Source of the DNA: CAZQQN01 sp964549595
GTDB lineage: Bacteria > Bacteroidota > Bacteroidia > CAILMK01 > CAYYUA01
Length of the DNA stretch: 18,488 nt
Assembly (NCBI GenBank): GCA_964549595.1
Contig: CAZJWK010000052.1
Coordinates: 1-18,488, forward strand
Direction of reading: 5' to 3'
The notes below the pieces were generated by a model that was given only the letters and a program-made list of their open reading frames with translations, did no database searches and had not been told where the DNA came from. The translations under genes and the position numbers were made by a program. The number at the start of each line of letters is the position of its first letter. The first letter of the stretch is position 1. Shown in pieces: positions 8,501-15,856 of the stretch.

Positions 8501-9484
8501 ATGAAAAAATTTATCATTGGTTTAGTGCTTGTTGTGGCTTATTCAGGTGCCAATGCCCAGGATCCTGAATTCACCCAATTTTATGCCAATAAACTGTATT
8601 TGAATCCCGCTTTTGCCGGCACCAATGGCGGTCCAAGATTTACCCTGAATTACAGGAATCAATGGCCCAGTATTTCCAGTGCATTTGTTACTTATTCAGC
8701 TTCTTATGATCAGCATTTCGATGGTATCGGTGGTGGTGTTGGTTTGCAGGTTTGGCATGACCGGGCAGGTGATGGAGAACTTTCTACGACAGTGGTTAGT
8801 GGTATGTACTCCTATCATTTAAATGTTTCAGAAGATTTTACCATAAAGGCTTCTTTACAGGCTTCCGGTTATCAAAAAAGTATTGATTTTAATGAATTAA
8901 GGTTTGAAGACCAAATAAATCCTCGGTACGGTTTCATTTATGAAACAGAAGAACCTTTACCTAAAGAGGGTAGAGAACAAATACCACTTTTCCCTGATTT
9001 TTCAGCCGGTTTTATTGGTTTTACCGACAAATTTTATGGCGGATTTGCTGTGCATCATATTTCAGAGCCGAATCAATCCTTCTACGGCAATCCTGATAGT
9101 GAGCTGCCAAGAAAATATACCGCTCATGCAGGAATGATGATCCCGTTAGAAAATGTCAGGGATCCGGAAAAATTTATTTCTCCCAACATTTTGTACCAAA
9201 GGCAAAGGCGTTTTCAACAATTTAATTTCGGTGCTTATTACCAACATCAAGCTTTTGTCGCAGGTGCGTGGTTTAGACAAACCGCCCCAAATTCGGATGC
9301 TTTAATGGGTTTAGTAGGCTTTCATAAAGACCCGGTCAAAATTGGATATAGTTTTGATTTGACGGTCTCAGATGCGAGGGATGCGGCATTAGGTAGTCAT
9401 GAAATTTCTTTAATTATTGAATTGGAAGCCAAAGACCGCCGTCAGGTTAAAAAATGGAGGCGCTTAAGCTGCCCCGATTTTTAA
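8501..9484 (+). CDS. PorP/SprF family type IX secretion membrane protein
   Basis: An outer membrane beta-barrel family that serves type IX secretion and anchoring of adhesins on the surface. The 327-residue protein has a signal peptide cleaved near GANAQ (after residue 19). The family hallmark DPEFTQFYANKLYLNPAFAGT follows, then LNYRNQWPSI and a strand-rich barrel, ending in RRLSCPDF with a terminal Phe as in related proteins. The ATG at 8501 is preferred to GTG 8495, which would put two extra residues before MKK. Members occur in several copies per genome, often paired with other secretion or adhesin genes, so family membership does not show whether this is PorP itself. It is followed 65 bases later by the gldJ-like gene and is divergent from porU. 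Confidence 0.9.
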   Translation: MKKFIIGLVLVVAYSGANAQDPEFTQFYANKLYLNPAFAGTNGGPRFTLNYRNQWPSISSAFVTYSASYDQHFDGIGGGVGLQVWHDRAGDGELSTTVVSGMYSYHLNVSEDFTIKASLQASGYQKSIDFNELRFEDQINPRYGFIYETEEPLPKEGREQIPLFPDFSAGFIGFTDKFYGGFAVHHISEPNQSFYGNPDSELPRKYTAHAGMMIPLENVRDPEKFISPNILYQRQRRFQQFNFGAYYQHQAFVAGAWFRQTAPNSDALMGLVGFHKDPVKIGYSFDLTVSDARDAALGSHEISLIIELEAKDRRQVKKWRRLSCPDF

Positions 9485-9502
9485 AAAATTACAATAAACA
9501 AT

Positions 9503-9510
9503 TACTTTTG
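9503..9510 (+). promoter_or_regulatory. Bacteroidota -7 box upstream of gldJ
   Basis: TACTTTTG followed by T matches TAnnTTTGY exactly. It sits 19 bases after the porP/sprF-like stop codon. Transcription would start near 9517, which makes the ATG at 9517 an almost leaderless start and the ATG at 9550 a start with about 33 bases of leader. No upstream TTG element is obvious. Confidence 0.5.
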
Positions 9511-9549
9511 TAGTTCATGAAATGGATTTTAGCAAAAATTATTAGGAAT

Positions 9550-11013
9550 ATGAAAAGATTTGTGCCTTTTTTAATGATTGGAGTTGGTGTTTTTCTAATC
9601 ACTGCTTGCAGTAGTCCCCAATCCGATACTACAGGATGGGCTTTTAATAGTACCGAAATGGGAGGCTTTGAAAAGCCATCATTTGAAAAGCAAAAAACGG
9701 GCCCGAACTTGGTTTATGTGAAAGGTGGTGCTTTTACCATGGGGAAAGTTGAACAGGATATTGCTTATGCCCAAAACGCTTTGCCCCGTCAAGTGACGGT
9801 CAGGTCATTTTATATGGATGAAACAGAGATAACCAACCTCCAATACCGGGAATACCTCTTTTGGATTCAAAGGGTATTCGTTGATTATCCAAGGGTTTAT
9901 CATGAAGCTTTACCAGATACCAATAGCTGGAGAAGGAGATTGGGCTATAATGAGCCTTTTGTGAAATATTATTTTCGCCACCCAGCTTACATGAATTATC
10001 CGGTAGTAGGGGTTAATTGGAAACAAGCTACCAAGTATGCAGAATGGCGAACGGATCGGGTTAATGAAATGATCCTGATTGAAAAAGGCTTCATAGAACC
10101 TAACACCAATGAACAAATCGGAGCAGATAACTTTAACACAGAAGCTTACCTAACAGGTCAGTATGAGCCGGTTTATAACCAAAAGAAAAAGAGTTATCGG
10201 CCTGAAAAAGAAGGGAGAAGGGTTAAAATCAAGGATGGTATTTTACTGCCTGATTATCGCCTCCCTACAGAAGCAGAATGGGAGTATGCTGCTTTAGCCC
10301 TGGTTGGAGATGCTACCGGCAACAATGTCAATACCCGAAGGGTGTATCCTTGGAAAGGGCTTTCCTTAAGGAAAAAGCGGGGTAGCAATCGTGGTAAATT
10401 CAGGGCCAATTTCCAAAGGGGTCGCGGTGATTACATGGGTATATCAAACGAACCCAACGATGCCTCTTCAATCCTTGCACCGGTTAGGGCTTACTGGCCT
10501 AATGACCACGGCCTTTATCATATGGCCGGGAATGTTAGTGAGTGGGTTAAAGATGTTTACAGACCCCTCACCTATGAAATGGCCAGCGATTTTAATCCCC
10601 ATCGGGGCAATGTTTTTAAACATAAAGCCAAAACTGAAGATGGTTTTTTGAAGCCAAAGGATAGCTTGGGACGAATTCCCAGGGAAAAAGCTACTGTGGA
10701 CAGTGCAGATGTGACCCGTAATAAATTCAAGAGTCAATATGCTGACCGGAGGAACTATCAAAAATCCGACCAAAGGGGTGCTAAAGATCCTATGCGCAAT
10801 TTTGCCGGTGATCAGCAATATAACTACGGTGTTGCCACATTGGTAAAAAATAAGGCAAGGGTATACAAAGGGGGTTCCTGGAATGACAGGGCTTATTACT
10901 TAAGCCCTGGTGCAAGAAGATTTTTGGATCAGGAACAAGCCCTACCCTCCCTCGGCTTTCGCTGTGCTATGGATAGGGTCGGCCCTCCCCAAAAAGGTTA
11001 TGAACCCGAATAA
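9550..11013 (+). CDS. gldJ: Gliding motility / type IX secretion lipoprotein GldJ
   Basis: An outer membrane lipoprotein required for gliding and for stable type IX secretion in Flavobacterium. From ATG 9550 the 487-residue protein has a lipoprotein signal with lipobox LITAC (Cys20). A formylglycine-generating-enzyme-like fold follows, from NLVYVKGGAFTMG (about residue 53) through PVVGVNWKQATKYAEW, YRLPTEAEWEYAA, HMAGNVSEWV and KGGSWNDRAYYLSPGARR to LGFRCAMDR. The two active-site cysteines of true FGE are absent from the GGSW region, so it is structural and not enzymatic. GldK/PorK is a close relative; I favour GldJ because porU and porV lie beside it, as in F. johnsoniae, and gldL, gldM and gldN do not follow. 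ATG 9517 would put 11 extra residues before the signal. Confidence 0.84.
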   Translation: MKRFVPFLMIGVGVFLITACSSPQSDTTGWAFNSTEMGGFEKPSFEKQKTGPNLVYVKGGAFTMGKVEQDIAYAQNALPRQVTVRSFYMDETEITNLQYREYLFWIQRVFVDYPRVYHEALPDTNSWRRRLGYNEPFVKYYFRHPAYMNYPVVGVNWKQATKYAEWRTDRVNEMILIEKGFIEPNTNEQIGADNFNTEAYLTGQYEPVYNQKKKSYRPEKEGRRVKIKDGILLPDYRLPTEAEWEYAALALVGDATGNNVNTRRVYPWKGLSLRKKRGSNRGKFRANFQRGRGDYMGISNEPNDASSILAPVRAYWPNDHGLYHMAGNVSEWVKDVYRPLTYEMASDFNPHRGNVFKHKAKTEDGFLKPKDSLGRIPREKATVDSADVTRNKFKSQYADRRNYQKSDQRGAKDPMRNFAGDQQYNYGVATLVKNKARVYKGGSWNDRAYYLSPGARRFLDQEQALPSLGFRCAMDRVGPPQKGYEPE

Positions 11014-11016
11014 CAG

Positions 11017-11024
11017 TAGTTTTG
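11017..11024 (+). promoter_or_regulatory. Bacteroidota -7 box after gldJ
   Basis: TAGTTTTG followed by C is an exact TAnnTTTGY match, starting 4 bases after the gldJ stop. It would give the next gene its own transcript with about 100 bases of leader. Within that leader CTTCG (11042-11046) and CGAAG (11058-11062) can form a weak stem. No clear upstream TTG element is seen. Confidence 0.45.
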
Positions 11025-11128
11025 CAATAGTTTATAAAAGTCTTCGAAAACAAAATCCGAAGCCAGTATTGAAAGGATAAAGATTTTAATCCCTTTTTGT
11101 ATTCAAAAATTTTCCAAAAAAAGAAAAT

Positions 11129-12073
11129 ATGTTGAAAAAATACTTTGTTCAGGGGTTTTTACCCGTCTTGCTTGTGGGCATTTTTTTCCATCTGCCAAAC
11201 CATTCTCATGCTCAATTTTATTTTGGTGGAAAAATAGGCCCAAGCTTAACCAATGTTAATGGAGATTTCGCTGGTAATAATTACAAGTTTGGATACTCCA
11301 GTGGAGGCATAATTGGTGTTTCTTTTGGCGAGTTCGACCAATTCAATATTCAAACTGATCTTTTGATCTCATTGAAGGGCGTAAACCAGAAATTTGAAGA
11401 AAAATCTTCCTTAAGGCGTGGAGATATTTTAACTGAAACAACCCTCAAATATGATAACAACCTTCATTTATCATATTTTGAAGCACCATTAACGTTTAAA
11501 TATTCCCTTTCATTAGGTGGTGGGGTTTTTCCTTACAATAAAGAAAAAGGACCTGTAAATATTGATATCATGGCTGGTCCTTATATTGGCTACTTGTTAG
11601 ATGCAGCAGCAAGCTTTAATACGGAAAGAACAACCAGAGTGGTCTTTTACGATGATGAAGGCGAAGTTGAAAATGAAGATGTGACCAATAGTGAATTGGA
11701 AGCAGGAAAGTTTAGGCTTAAGAATCGGGCCAAGCATGGTTTAAAGCCTTATGGTTCTTTAGATACTTTTGAACAAGTGAATATTCCAAGTTCTTTGGAC
11801 GGAAGTTTGAATACTTTGGATATAGGATTATCTTTTGGTGCTGGAATAAGCTTTGAACTCAGCAAAAGTAGTACCCTTGGATTGGAAGGCCGATATACTA
11901 CGGGGTTTATGAGTATAGACGATACTTTCTTCAATGATTATAAGGTTAATTCCGAAATTTCAGAAGATGGAGAGGCTAATTACGATATTCAATCTAACCA
12001 AGCAGACTTAACCAATACTGCTTTTGTTTTTTATTTGACCTGGACTTATCAGATTATCCCCAGTACTTTTTAG
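11129..12073 (+). CDS. Outer membrane beta-barrel protein (PorT-like fold)
   Basis: A secreted 314-residue protein with a signal peptide cleaved near HSHAQ (after residue 28), followed at once by FYFGGKIGPSLTNVNG, the usual opening of the OMP_b-brl_2/PorT-like barrels of Bacteroidota. Amphipathic strands recur, with GPYIGYLLDAAASF and ISFELSKSSTLGLEGRYTTGF as typical hairpins. The chain ends in LTWTYQIIPSTF with a terminal Phe, the usual assembly signal for outer membrane barrels. An acidic loop (DDEGEVENEDVTN) is probably exposed. The family is large and mostly of unknown function; it includes PorT, but this protein is longer than typical PorT and I would not name it so. It lies downstream of gldJ with its own probable promoter, so membership in the secretion cluster is uncertain. 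Confidence 0.75.
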   Translation: MLKKYFVQGFLPVLLVGIFFHLPNHSHAQFYFGGKIGPSLTNVNGDFAGNNYKFGYSSGGIIGVSFGEFDQFNIQTDLLISLKGVNQKFEEKSSLRRGDILTETTLKYDNNLHLSYFEAPLTFKYSLSLGGGVFPYNKEKGPVNIDIMAGPYIGYLLDAAASFNTERTTRVVFYDDEGEVENEDVTNSELEAGKFRLKNRAKHGLKPYGSLDTFEQVNIPSSLDGSLNTLDIGLSFGAGISFELSKSSTLGLEGRYTTGFMSIDDTFFNDYKVNSEISEDGEANYDIQSNQADLTNTAFVFYLTWTYQIIPSTF

Positions 12074-12162
12074 CCATCTATTAAATAAGCAATACTGGTA
12101 AAAAAGGAATGCTTAGGTTCATATTGAATCCCATTGAACTCGGTTTTTGTGCTAACCCGGTT

Positions 12163-12515
12163 TTAGAGGAGGTTTAAAACATTTTCCGGGGGCCTTCCTA
12201 TAGTGGCCTTTCCATTTTTAATAACTATTGGCCGTTCAATTAATTTGGGGTTATTAATCAATATATTGAGCCATTCCTCCTCGTCAAGGGTTCTACCTTT
12301 GTAATACTCCTTGAAAATTTTTTCCTGCTTTCTTATGACATCCTCAGCTTCCATATTAAGCATGGTAAGCATATTTTTTAGTTCTGCTTTATTGGGTGGC
12401 GTTTTTAGGTATTCAATGATTTCAGGCTCAATACCTTGGTTTCTGATTAATTCAAGGGTTTCCTTATTTTTTTGCAACGGGGATTGTGGTAAATAATGGT
12501 TTTTTCTTCAGCCAT
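12163..12515 (-). pseudogene. ArsC/Spx-family arsenate reductase-like gene with a one-base frameshift
   Basis: The 5' part from ATG 12515 encodes MAEEKTIIYHNPRCKK, the thioredoxin-fold start of glutaredoxin-dependent ArsC proteins with catalytic Cys14 in NPRC. It then leaves frame in an A7 run (12467-12473) and stops after 22 codons. The other frame encodes the rest: NKETLELIRNQGIEPEIIEYLKTPP, then the conserved RPIVIKNGKATIGRPPENVL near the end, with the last codon at 12166-12168. One extra A would give a 117-residue protein of normal family length. The ATG lies inside the last codons of prfB (8-base overlap), suggesting translational coupling. It may be a pseudogene, a sequencing error, or expressed through -1 slippage on AAAAAAA. 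A true arsenate reductase role is not certain, since this subfamily has many uncharacterised members. Confidence 0.82.
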
Positions 12516-13612
12516 TGGCTTCTTCTTTTTGATCCGTTTTTTCCATTAAATAAGCCTTGATGAATTGATCAATCTCCCCATTCATTACATCGTCCACCTT
12601 ATTCGTTTCCATTTGTGTTCGTAAGTCTTTAACAAGTTTGTAAGGATGCATCACATAATTCCGGATTTGGGAACCCCATTCGATTTTTTTCTTGGTTTTT
12701 TCCAATGCTTGTTTCTTTTCTTGCTTCTTCCGCAGCTCCATTTCATAAAGCCGGGAACGAAGGAGTTCCATAGCTTTTTCCTTATTTTGAATTTGTGACC
12801 TTTCCTGTTGACATTCTATCAAGATGCCCGTAGGCTCATGCCGTAATCTTACAGCAGTTTCTAATTTGTTTACATTTTGGCCACCAGAGCCCCCTGCCCG
12901 AAAAGTTTCCCATTGTATATCTGAGGGGTCAACATCTACCTCGATGCTTTCATCCACTTTGGGGTAAACAAATACCGAGGCAAAAGAGGTATGACGCCTG
13001 CTATTGGCATCAAATGGTGAAATTCTGACCAAACGATGAACGCCTGATTCGCCTTTTAAATACCCGTAAGCATAGATGCCATCAATTTCTATAGTTGCCG
13101 ATTTCAGGCCTGCTTCATCCCCGGCCTGTTTGTCAATTACCTCTAAATTGTAATTATGATTTTCAGCCCACATTGAGTACATTCTGAAAAGCATTCCGGC
13201 CCAATCCTGGCTTTCCGTACCCCCGGCACCAGGATTAATAGTCAAAATAGCGCCAAGCCGGTCTTCTTCCCTGGATAGCATATTGAAAAACTCCAGGTCT
13301 TCAATTTCTCCTAAAACATTGTTATATTGATTTTCCACCTCTTGTGATGAGACTTCGCCTTCTTTTTGGAATTCAACCAAGGTTTCCAAATCTTCAAGTT
13401 CATTTATGGCCCGCTTGAAAGATTGGACCCAGCTTTTTAACTGATCCAGTTCTTGGAGGGTTTTTTTGGCTTCTTCCGGGTCATCCCAGAATTGGGGGTC
13501 TGAAGCCTCTTTTTCTAATTCCTCAATTTGGGCTTCCTTTTGAGGAATGTCAAAGATACCCCCTTAACGCCTCCAGGCGTTTACGTACTGCTTTGAGTTC
13601 TTCCTGCGTCAT
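12508..13612 (-). CDS. prfB: Peptide chain release factor 2, with programmed +1 frameshift
   Basis: RF2 releases completed proteins at UGA and UAA codons. The first 20 codons (MTQEELKAVRKRLEALRGYL) start at ATG 13612 and end at an in-frame TGA (13552-13550). Skipping that T continues into DIPQKEAQIEELEKEA and the rest, for 367 residues in total. The stop-reading SPF tripeptide is at about 198-200 (ISPFDANSRR), and the catalytic GGQ at about 243-245 (RAGGSGGQNVNKLET). The 3' end overlaps the arsC-family gene by 8 bases. The frameshift is the known self-regulating device: low RF2 slows termination at UGA and favours the shift. A TACTTTTGC box just before the ATG suggests a separate promoter. 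Confidence 0.96.
13549..13564 (-). promoter_or_regulatory. Programmed +1 frameshift site of prfB
   Basis: Read leftward: AGGGGGTATCTTTGAC. This is a Shine-Dalgarno-like AGGGGG, three bases, the CTT slip codon, then TGA followed by C. It matches the E. coli RF2 signal base for base as I know it. TGA is codon 21. Downstream the protein continues in the +1 frame without interruption. Confidence 0.95.
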
Positions 13613-13619
13613 AGTATTG

Positions 13620-13627
13620 CAAAAGTA
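13620..13627 (-). promoter_or_regulatory. Bacteroidota -7 box immediately upstream of prfB
   Basis: Read leftward: TACTTTTG followed by C, an exact TAnnTTTGY match. Only seven bases lie between the final G and the prfB ATG at 13612, so a transcript from here would have almost no leader. No clear TTG element at the expected upstream spacing. Confidence 0.5.
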
Positions 13628-13657
13628 TAAAATACCGCATAATCCTAAAACGGAAAA

Positions 13658-14026
13658 TCAGGAAAACGGTACAATGGCATCCTGTATATGGTAAATGTCC
13701 TCGCATTGATCTCCCGAGAAAATTATCGCCAAGATATCAAACCGGATTTCAGAATCCCAATTTTTTACCTCTAAATAGGCATTTGCTGCCTCCAGTAAAT
13801 GCTGTTGCTTTTCTTTTCTGACAGCAGCTTCAGGATAACCGAAATACGAAGTACTACGGGTTTTTACTTCGATAAAAACAACCGTTTCGTAACCTTTACT
13901 GGCTATGATATCAATTTCTTCCTGGCCGGAACGCCAATTTCTTTCCAGGATCTGATAACCATTCTTTTTCAGGAAATCTACGGCGAGATCTTCTCCTTTT
14001 TTACCCAGTTGATTATGACTAGCCAT
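13658..14026 (-). CDS. yraN: UPF0102 family protein YraN (endonuclease-like fold)
   Basis: A small cytosolic protein with the PD-(D/E)xK nuclease-like core typical of YraN. The 122 residues include Glu12 in GKKGEDLAVDFL, NWRSGQEEIDII with Asp39, and FIEVKTR with Glu53 and Lys55, the candidate metal-binding and catalytic positions. These are followed by YPEAAVRKEKQQHLLEAANAYL and RFDILAI. The family resembles Holliday-junction resolvases, but its role is unknown in most bacteria. It sits between rlmH (26 bases upstream) and prfB (45 bases downstream) on the leftward strand, consistent with one transcript. Confidence 0.93.
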   Translation of the reverse strand: MASHNQLGKKGEDLAVDFLKKNGYQILERNWRSGQEEIDIIASKGYETVVFIEVKTRSTSYFGYPEAAVRKEKQQHLLEAANAYLEVKNWDSEIRFDILAIIFSGDQCEDIYHIQDAIVPFS

Positions 14027-14052
14027 CCGTTATTCCTTAAATAAGTACTAAG

Positions 14053-14514
14053 TTAATGATGATAAGGTTGATTATGAATAATGGTTAACGCACGATAAAA
14101 TTGCTCCACAAAAATTAATCTAATATGCTCATGGTTGAAGGTCATTGGTGAAAGGGAAAGCTTACTATCTGCTCTTTTTTTCAATTCCTCATGAAAACCA
14201 TGAGCACTTCCTGCTAAAAAAATGAGTCGCTGATGCCCCTGATTAAAAAGCTGTTGGAGGTGTACGGCAAAAGCCTGGGAGGTAAAGCTTTGTCCATGCT
14301 CATCAAGAAGGATCAGTAAATCCCCTTTTTTCAGGTTTTTAATTACCTGATCTTTTTCCTTTTCAGCCTTTTGAGCCGGCTTTTTTGCTTTACCCACGTT
14401 AAGAACTCCCGTTTCAAAAGGAAGGTAGGTTTGGATTCGTTTTGACAAATCCTCTATTTCTTTTTGCAGGTACTCCGAAGTGGGAATTCCGCTGTACCAA
14501 AAAGCTACCTTCAT
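14053..14514 (-). CDS. rlmH: 23S rRNA (pseudouridine-1915 N3) methyltransferase RlmH
   Basis: Methylates pseudouridine 1915 in helix 69 of 23S rRNA using S-adenosylmethionine, acting on assembled ribosomes. The 153-residue length is normal for this SPOUT-class dimer. Hallmarks are LLDEHGQSF (from residue 69), the LSLSPMTFNHEHIRLIFVEQFYRALTI segment, and a C-terminus at PYHH, as in the family. The glycine loop that binds the cofactor reads LAGSAHGF (100-107), where family members usually carry IGG(A/P)xG: a GG to GS change. The remaining motifs are intact, so activity is likely. The start lies 2 bases after the upstream thioesterase gene, indicating coupled translation. Confidence 0.94.
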   Translation of the reverse strand: MKVAFWYSGIPTSEYLQKEIEDLSKRIQTYLPFETGVLNVGKAKKPAQKAEKEKDQVIKNLKKGDLLILLDEHGQSFTSQAFAVHLQQLFNQGHQRLIFLAGSAHGFHEELKKRADSKLSLSPMTFNHEHIRLIFVEQFYRALTIIHNQPYHH

Positions 14515-14516
14515 TG

Positions 14517-15008
14517 TTAATCTTTTCCCGGTTTGAAGGAGGCCATGGTGGCTGATATTTTGGCAATCATTTTATCATCCGAGTCCTGGTTTTCTACCCA
14601 AACTTCTCCTTCACAATAATTTAAGCGTTTACCAGGTTTGATTACATAACCTTTAGCCCAAATAAATTCTCCCTTTCCAGGGCTGAGATATCCTATGTTT
14701 AAATTCCCTGTAACTACATGCTCCTCTTCGCTAACAAGTGAAAAAGCCGCGAATCCGCACACAATATCGGCTACTGTTGAAGTCACGCCACCATGGATGT
14801 AACCATCTTGCTGAGTCAGGAATTTTTGAACCGGTGCCCGGCCTTCCATATAGCCAGGCTCGATAGTGGTAAGATCAAAGCCGATGTGCCGCATAAAATG
14901 CTGACCCCTAAGCTTTTCCTGTATAAAATCCTTAAACCTTGGATTTCTTGGCACAAGTTTTTCCAGAATGGCTGGTTTATAAAATTTGTCCGTGTTACTA
15001 CTTTTCAT
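14517..15008 (-). CDS. PaaI-family hotdog-fold thioesterase
   Basis: A 163-residue hotdog-fold protein. The active-site region reads DGYIHGGVTSTVADIVCGFAA: the HGG turn at 72-74 and Asp81 on the central helix are the usual PaaI-type catalytic positions. The strands LNIGYLSPGKGEFIWAKGYVIKPGKRLNYCEGEVW follow the family pattern. The likely reaction is hydrolysis of an acyl- or aryl-CoA thioester in the cytoplasm; the substrate cannot be told from the sequence. The ATG at 15008 overlaps the end of map by 11 bases and the stop is 2 bases before rlmH, so the three are tightly coupled. Confidence 0.85.
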   Translation of the reverse strand: MKSSNTDKFYKPAILEKLVPRNPRFKDFIQEKLRGQHFMRHIGFDLTTIEPGYMEGRAPVQKFLTQQDGYIHGGVTSTVADIVCGFAAFSLVSEEEHVVTGNLNIGYLSPGKGEFIWAKGYVIKPGKRLNYCEGEVWVENQDSDDKMIAKISATMASFKPGKD

Positions 15009-15771
15009 AATCTCCGTGAATATCCGTTAACACTTCGTGGCCGTTTTGAGTAATCAGGATGGTGTGTTCAAACTGAGCAGAAAGTTTATTGTCAATGGTC
15101 CTGGCTGTCCATTGATCTTCACTATCTACTTTTACCCGCGCTTTCCCTTCATTGATCATGGGCTCAATGGTGAAAACCATACCGGGTTTCATTTTTTTAC
15201 CGGAGTTCTTTTCAGCAATATGAGGAATTTCCGGCTCTTCATGGAATTGAAGGCCTACCCCGTGACCACAAAATTCGTACACAACACTATACCCCTTATC
15301 ATGGGCAAATTGAGCAATTTCATAGCCAATATTGCCAAAATAATTCCCGGGGAAACATTGGTTAATCCCAGTATCCAGGCACTTTTTGGTAGTTTCTATT
15401 AATAATTGCGCTCTATTACTCACTTCACCGACAGTGAACATTCTGCTGGTGTCCCCATAATAACCATTCAGGATGGTGGTAATGTCAATGTTTAGAATGT
15501 CTCCTTCTTTTAACACTACCTGTTCCGAGGGTATGCCATGGCAAACGACCTCATTGAGGGAAATACAAGTGGCTTTGGGGAAACCGCCATAATTAAGGGG
15601 CGCTGGAGTGGCTCCATTTTGTTCAATAAATTCATGGATTTTTCGATCCAGGTAACCCGTGGTTATTCCGGCTTTGATATAGGGTTCTATGAAGTCAAGG
15701 GTTTTGGCTGCCAACTCACTACTTTTACGTATGCCGTTTATTTGTTCTGAGGTCTTGATTGTTATAGCCAT
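14998..15771 (-). CDS. map: Type I methionine aminopeptidase
   Basis: Removes the initiator methionine from new proteins. The 257-residue form from ATG 15771 shows all five metal ligands at positions close to those of E. coli: Asp96 and Asp107 (NIDITT, GDTSRMF), His170 (GHGVG), Glu203 (TIEPM) and Glu235 (QFEHT). The substrate-binding histidines are His78 (VCHGIPS) and His177 (FHEEPEIPH). An ATG at 15801 would add ten hydrophobic residues (MIFNFFKNLF), which this cytosolic enzyme does not need; MAITIKT at 15771 fits the family start. It lies about 85 bases downstream of fabD and overlaps the thioesterase gene. Confidence 0.96.
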   Translation of the reverse strand: MAITIKTSEQINGIRKSSELAAKTLDFIEPYIKAGITTGYLDRKIHEFIEQNGATPAPLNYGGFPKATCISLNEVVCHGIPSEQVVLKEGDILNIDITTILNGYYGDTSRMFTVGEVSNRAQLLIETTKKCLDTGINQCFPGNYFGNIGYEIAQFAHDKGYSVVYEFCGHGVGLQFHEEPEIPHIAEKNSGKKMKPGMVFTIEPMINEGKARVKVDSEDQWTARTIDNKLSAQFEHTILITQNGHEVLTDIHGDYEK

Positions 15772-15856
15772 GAAAAGGTTTTTGAAAAAGTTAAAGATCA
15801 TGATTTTGTAAAAGGCGTAGAATATTGAATGGAAAAGCCTGTTAAAAGTGAAACCA

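Noticed and set aside
9517..9549. Upstream ATG start for gldJ
   Set aside because: It puts 11 residues before a standard lipoprotein signal; ATG 9550 places Cys20 in normal position. A leaderless start at 9517 cannot be fully excluded.
9550..11013. Sulfatase-modifying formylglycine enzyme
   Set aside because: The fold is similar, but the lipobox, the secretion-gene neighbours and the lack of catalytic cysteines point to GldJ.
12090..12160. Terminator between the beta-barrel gene and the arsC-family gene
   Set aside because: AAGCA...TGCTT and repeated CGGTTTT strings are present, but only about five pairs form and no stem is followed by a T-run.
12163..12477. Separate 104-residue gene starting at TTG 12477
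   Set aside because: That start lacks the conserved beta-strand and catalytic Cys, which are present just upstream in another frame; a frameshifted arsC-family gene explains both parts.
12508..13389. Truncated prfB starting at TTG 13389
   Set aside because: The missing N-terminal domain is encoded upstream through the known +1 frameshift from ATG 13612.
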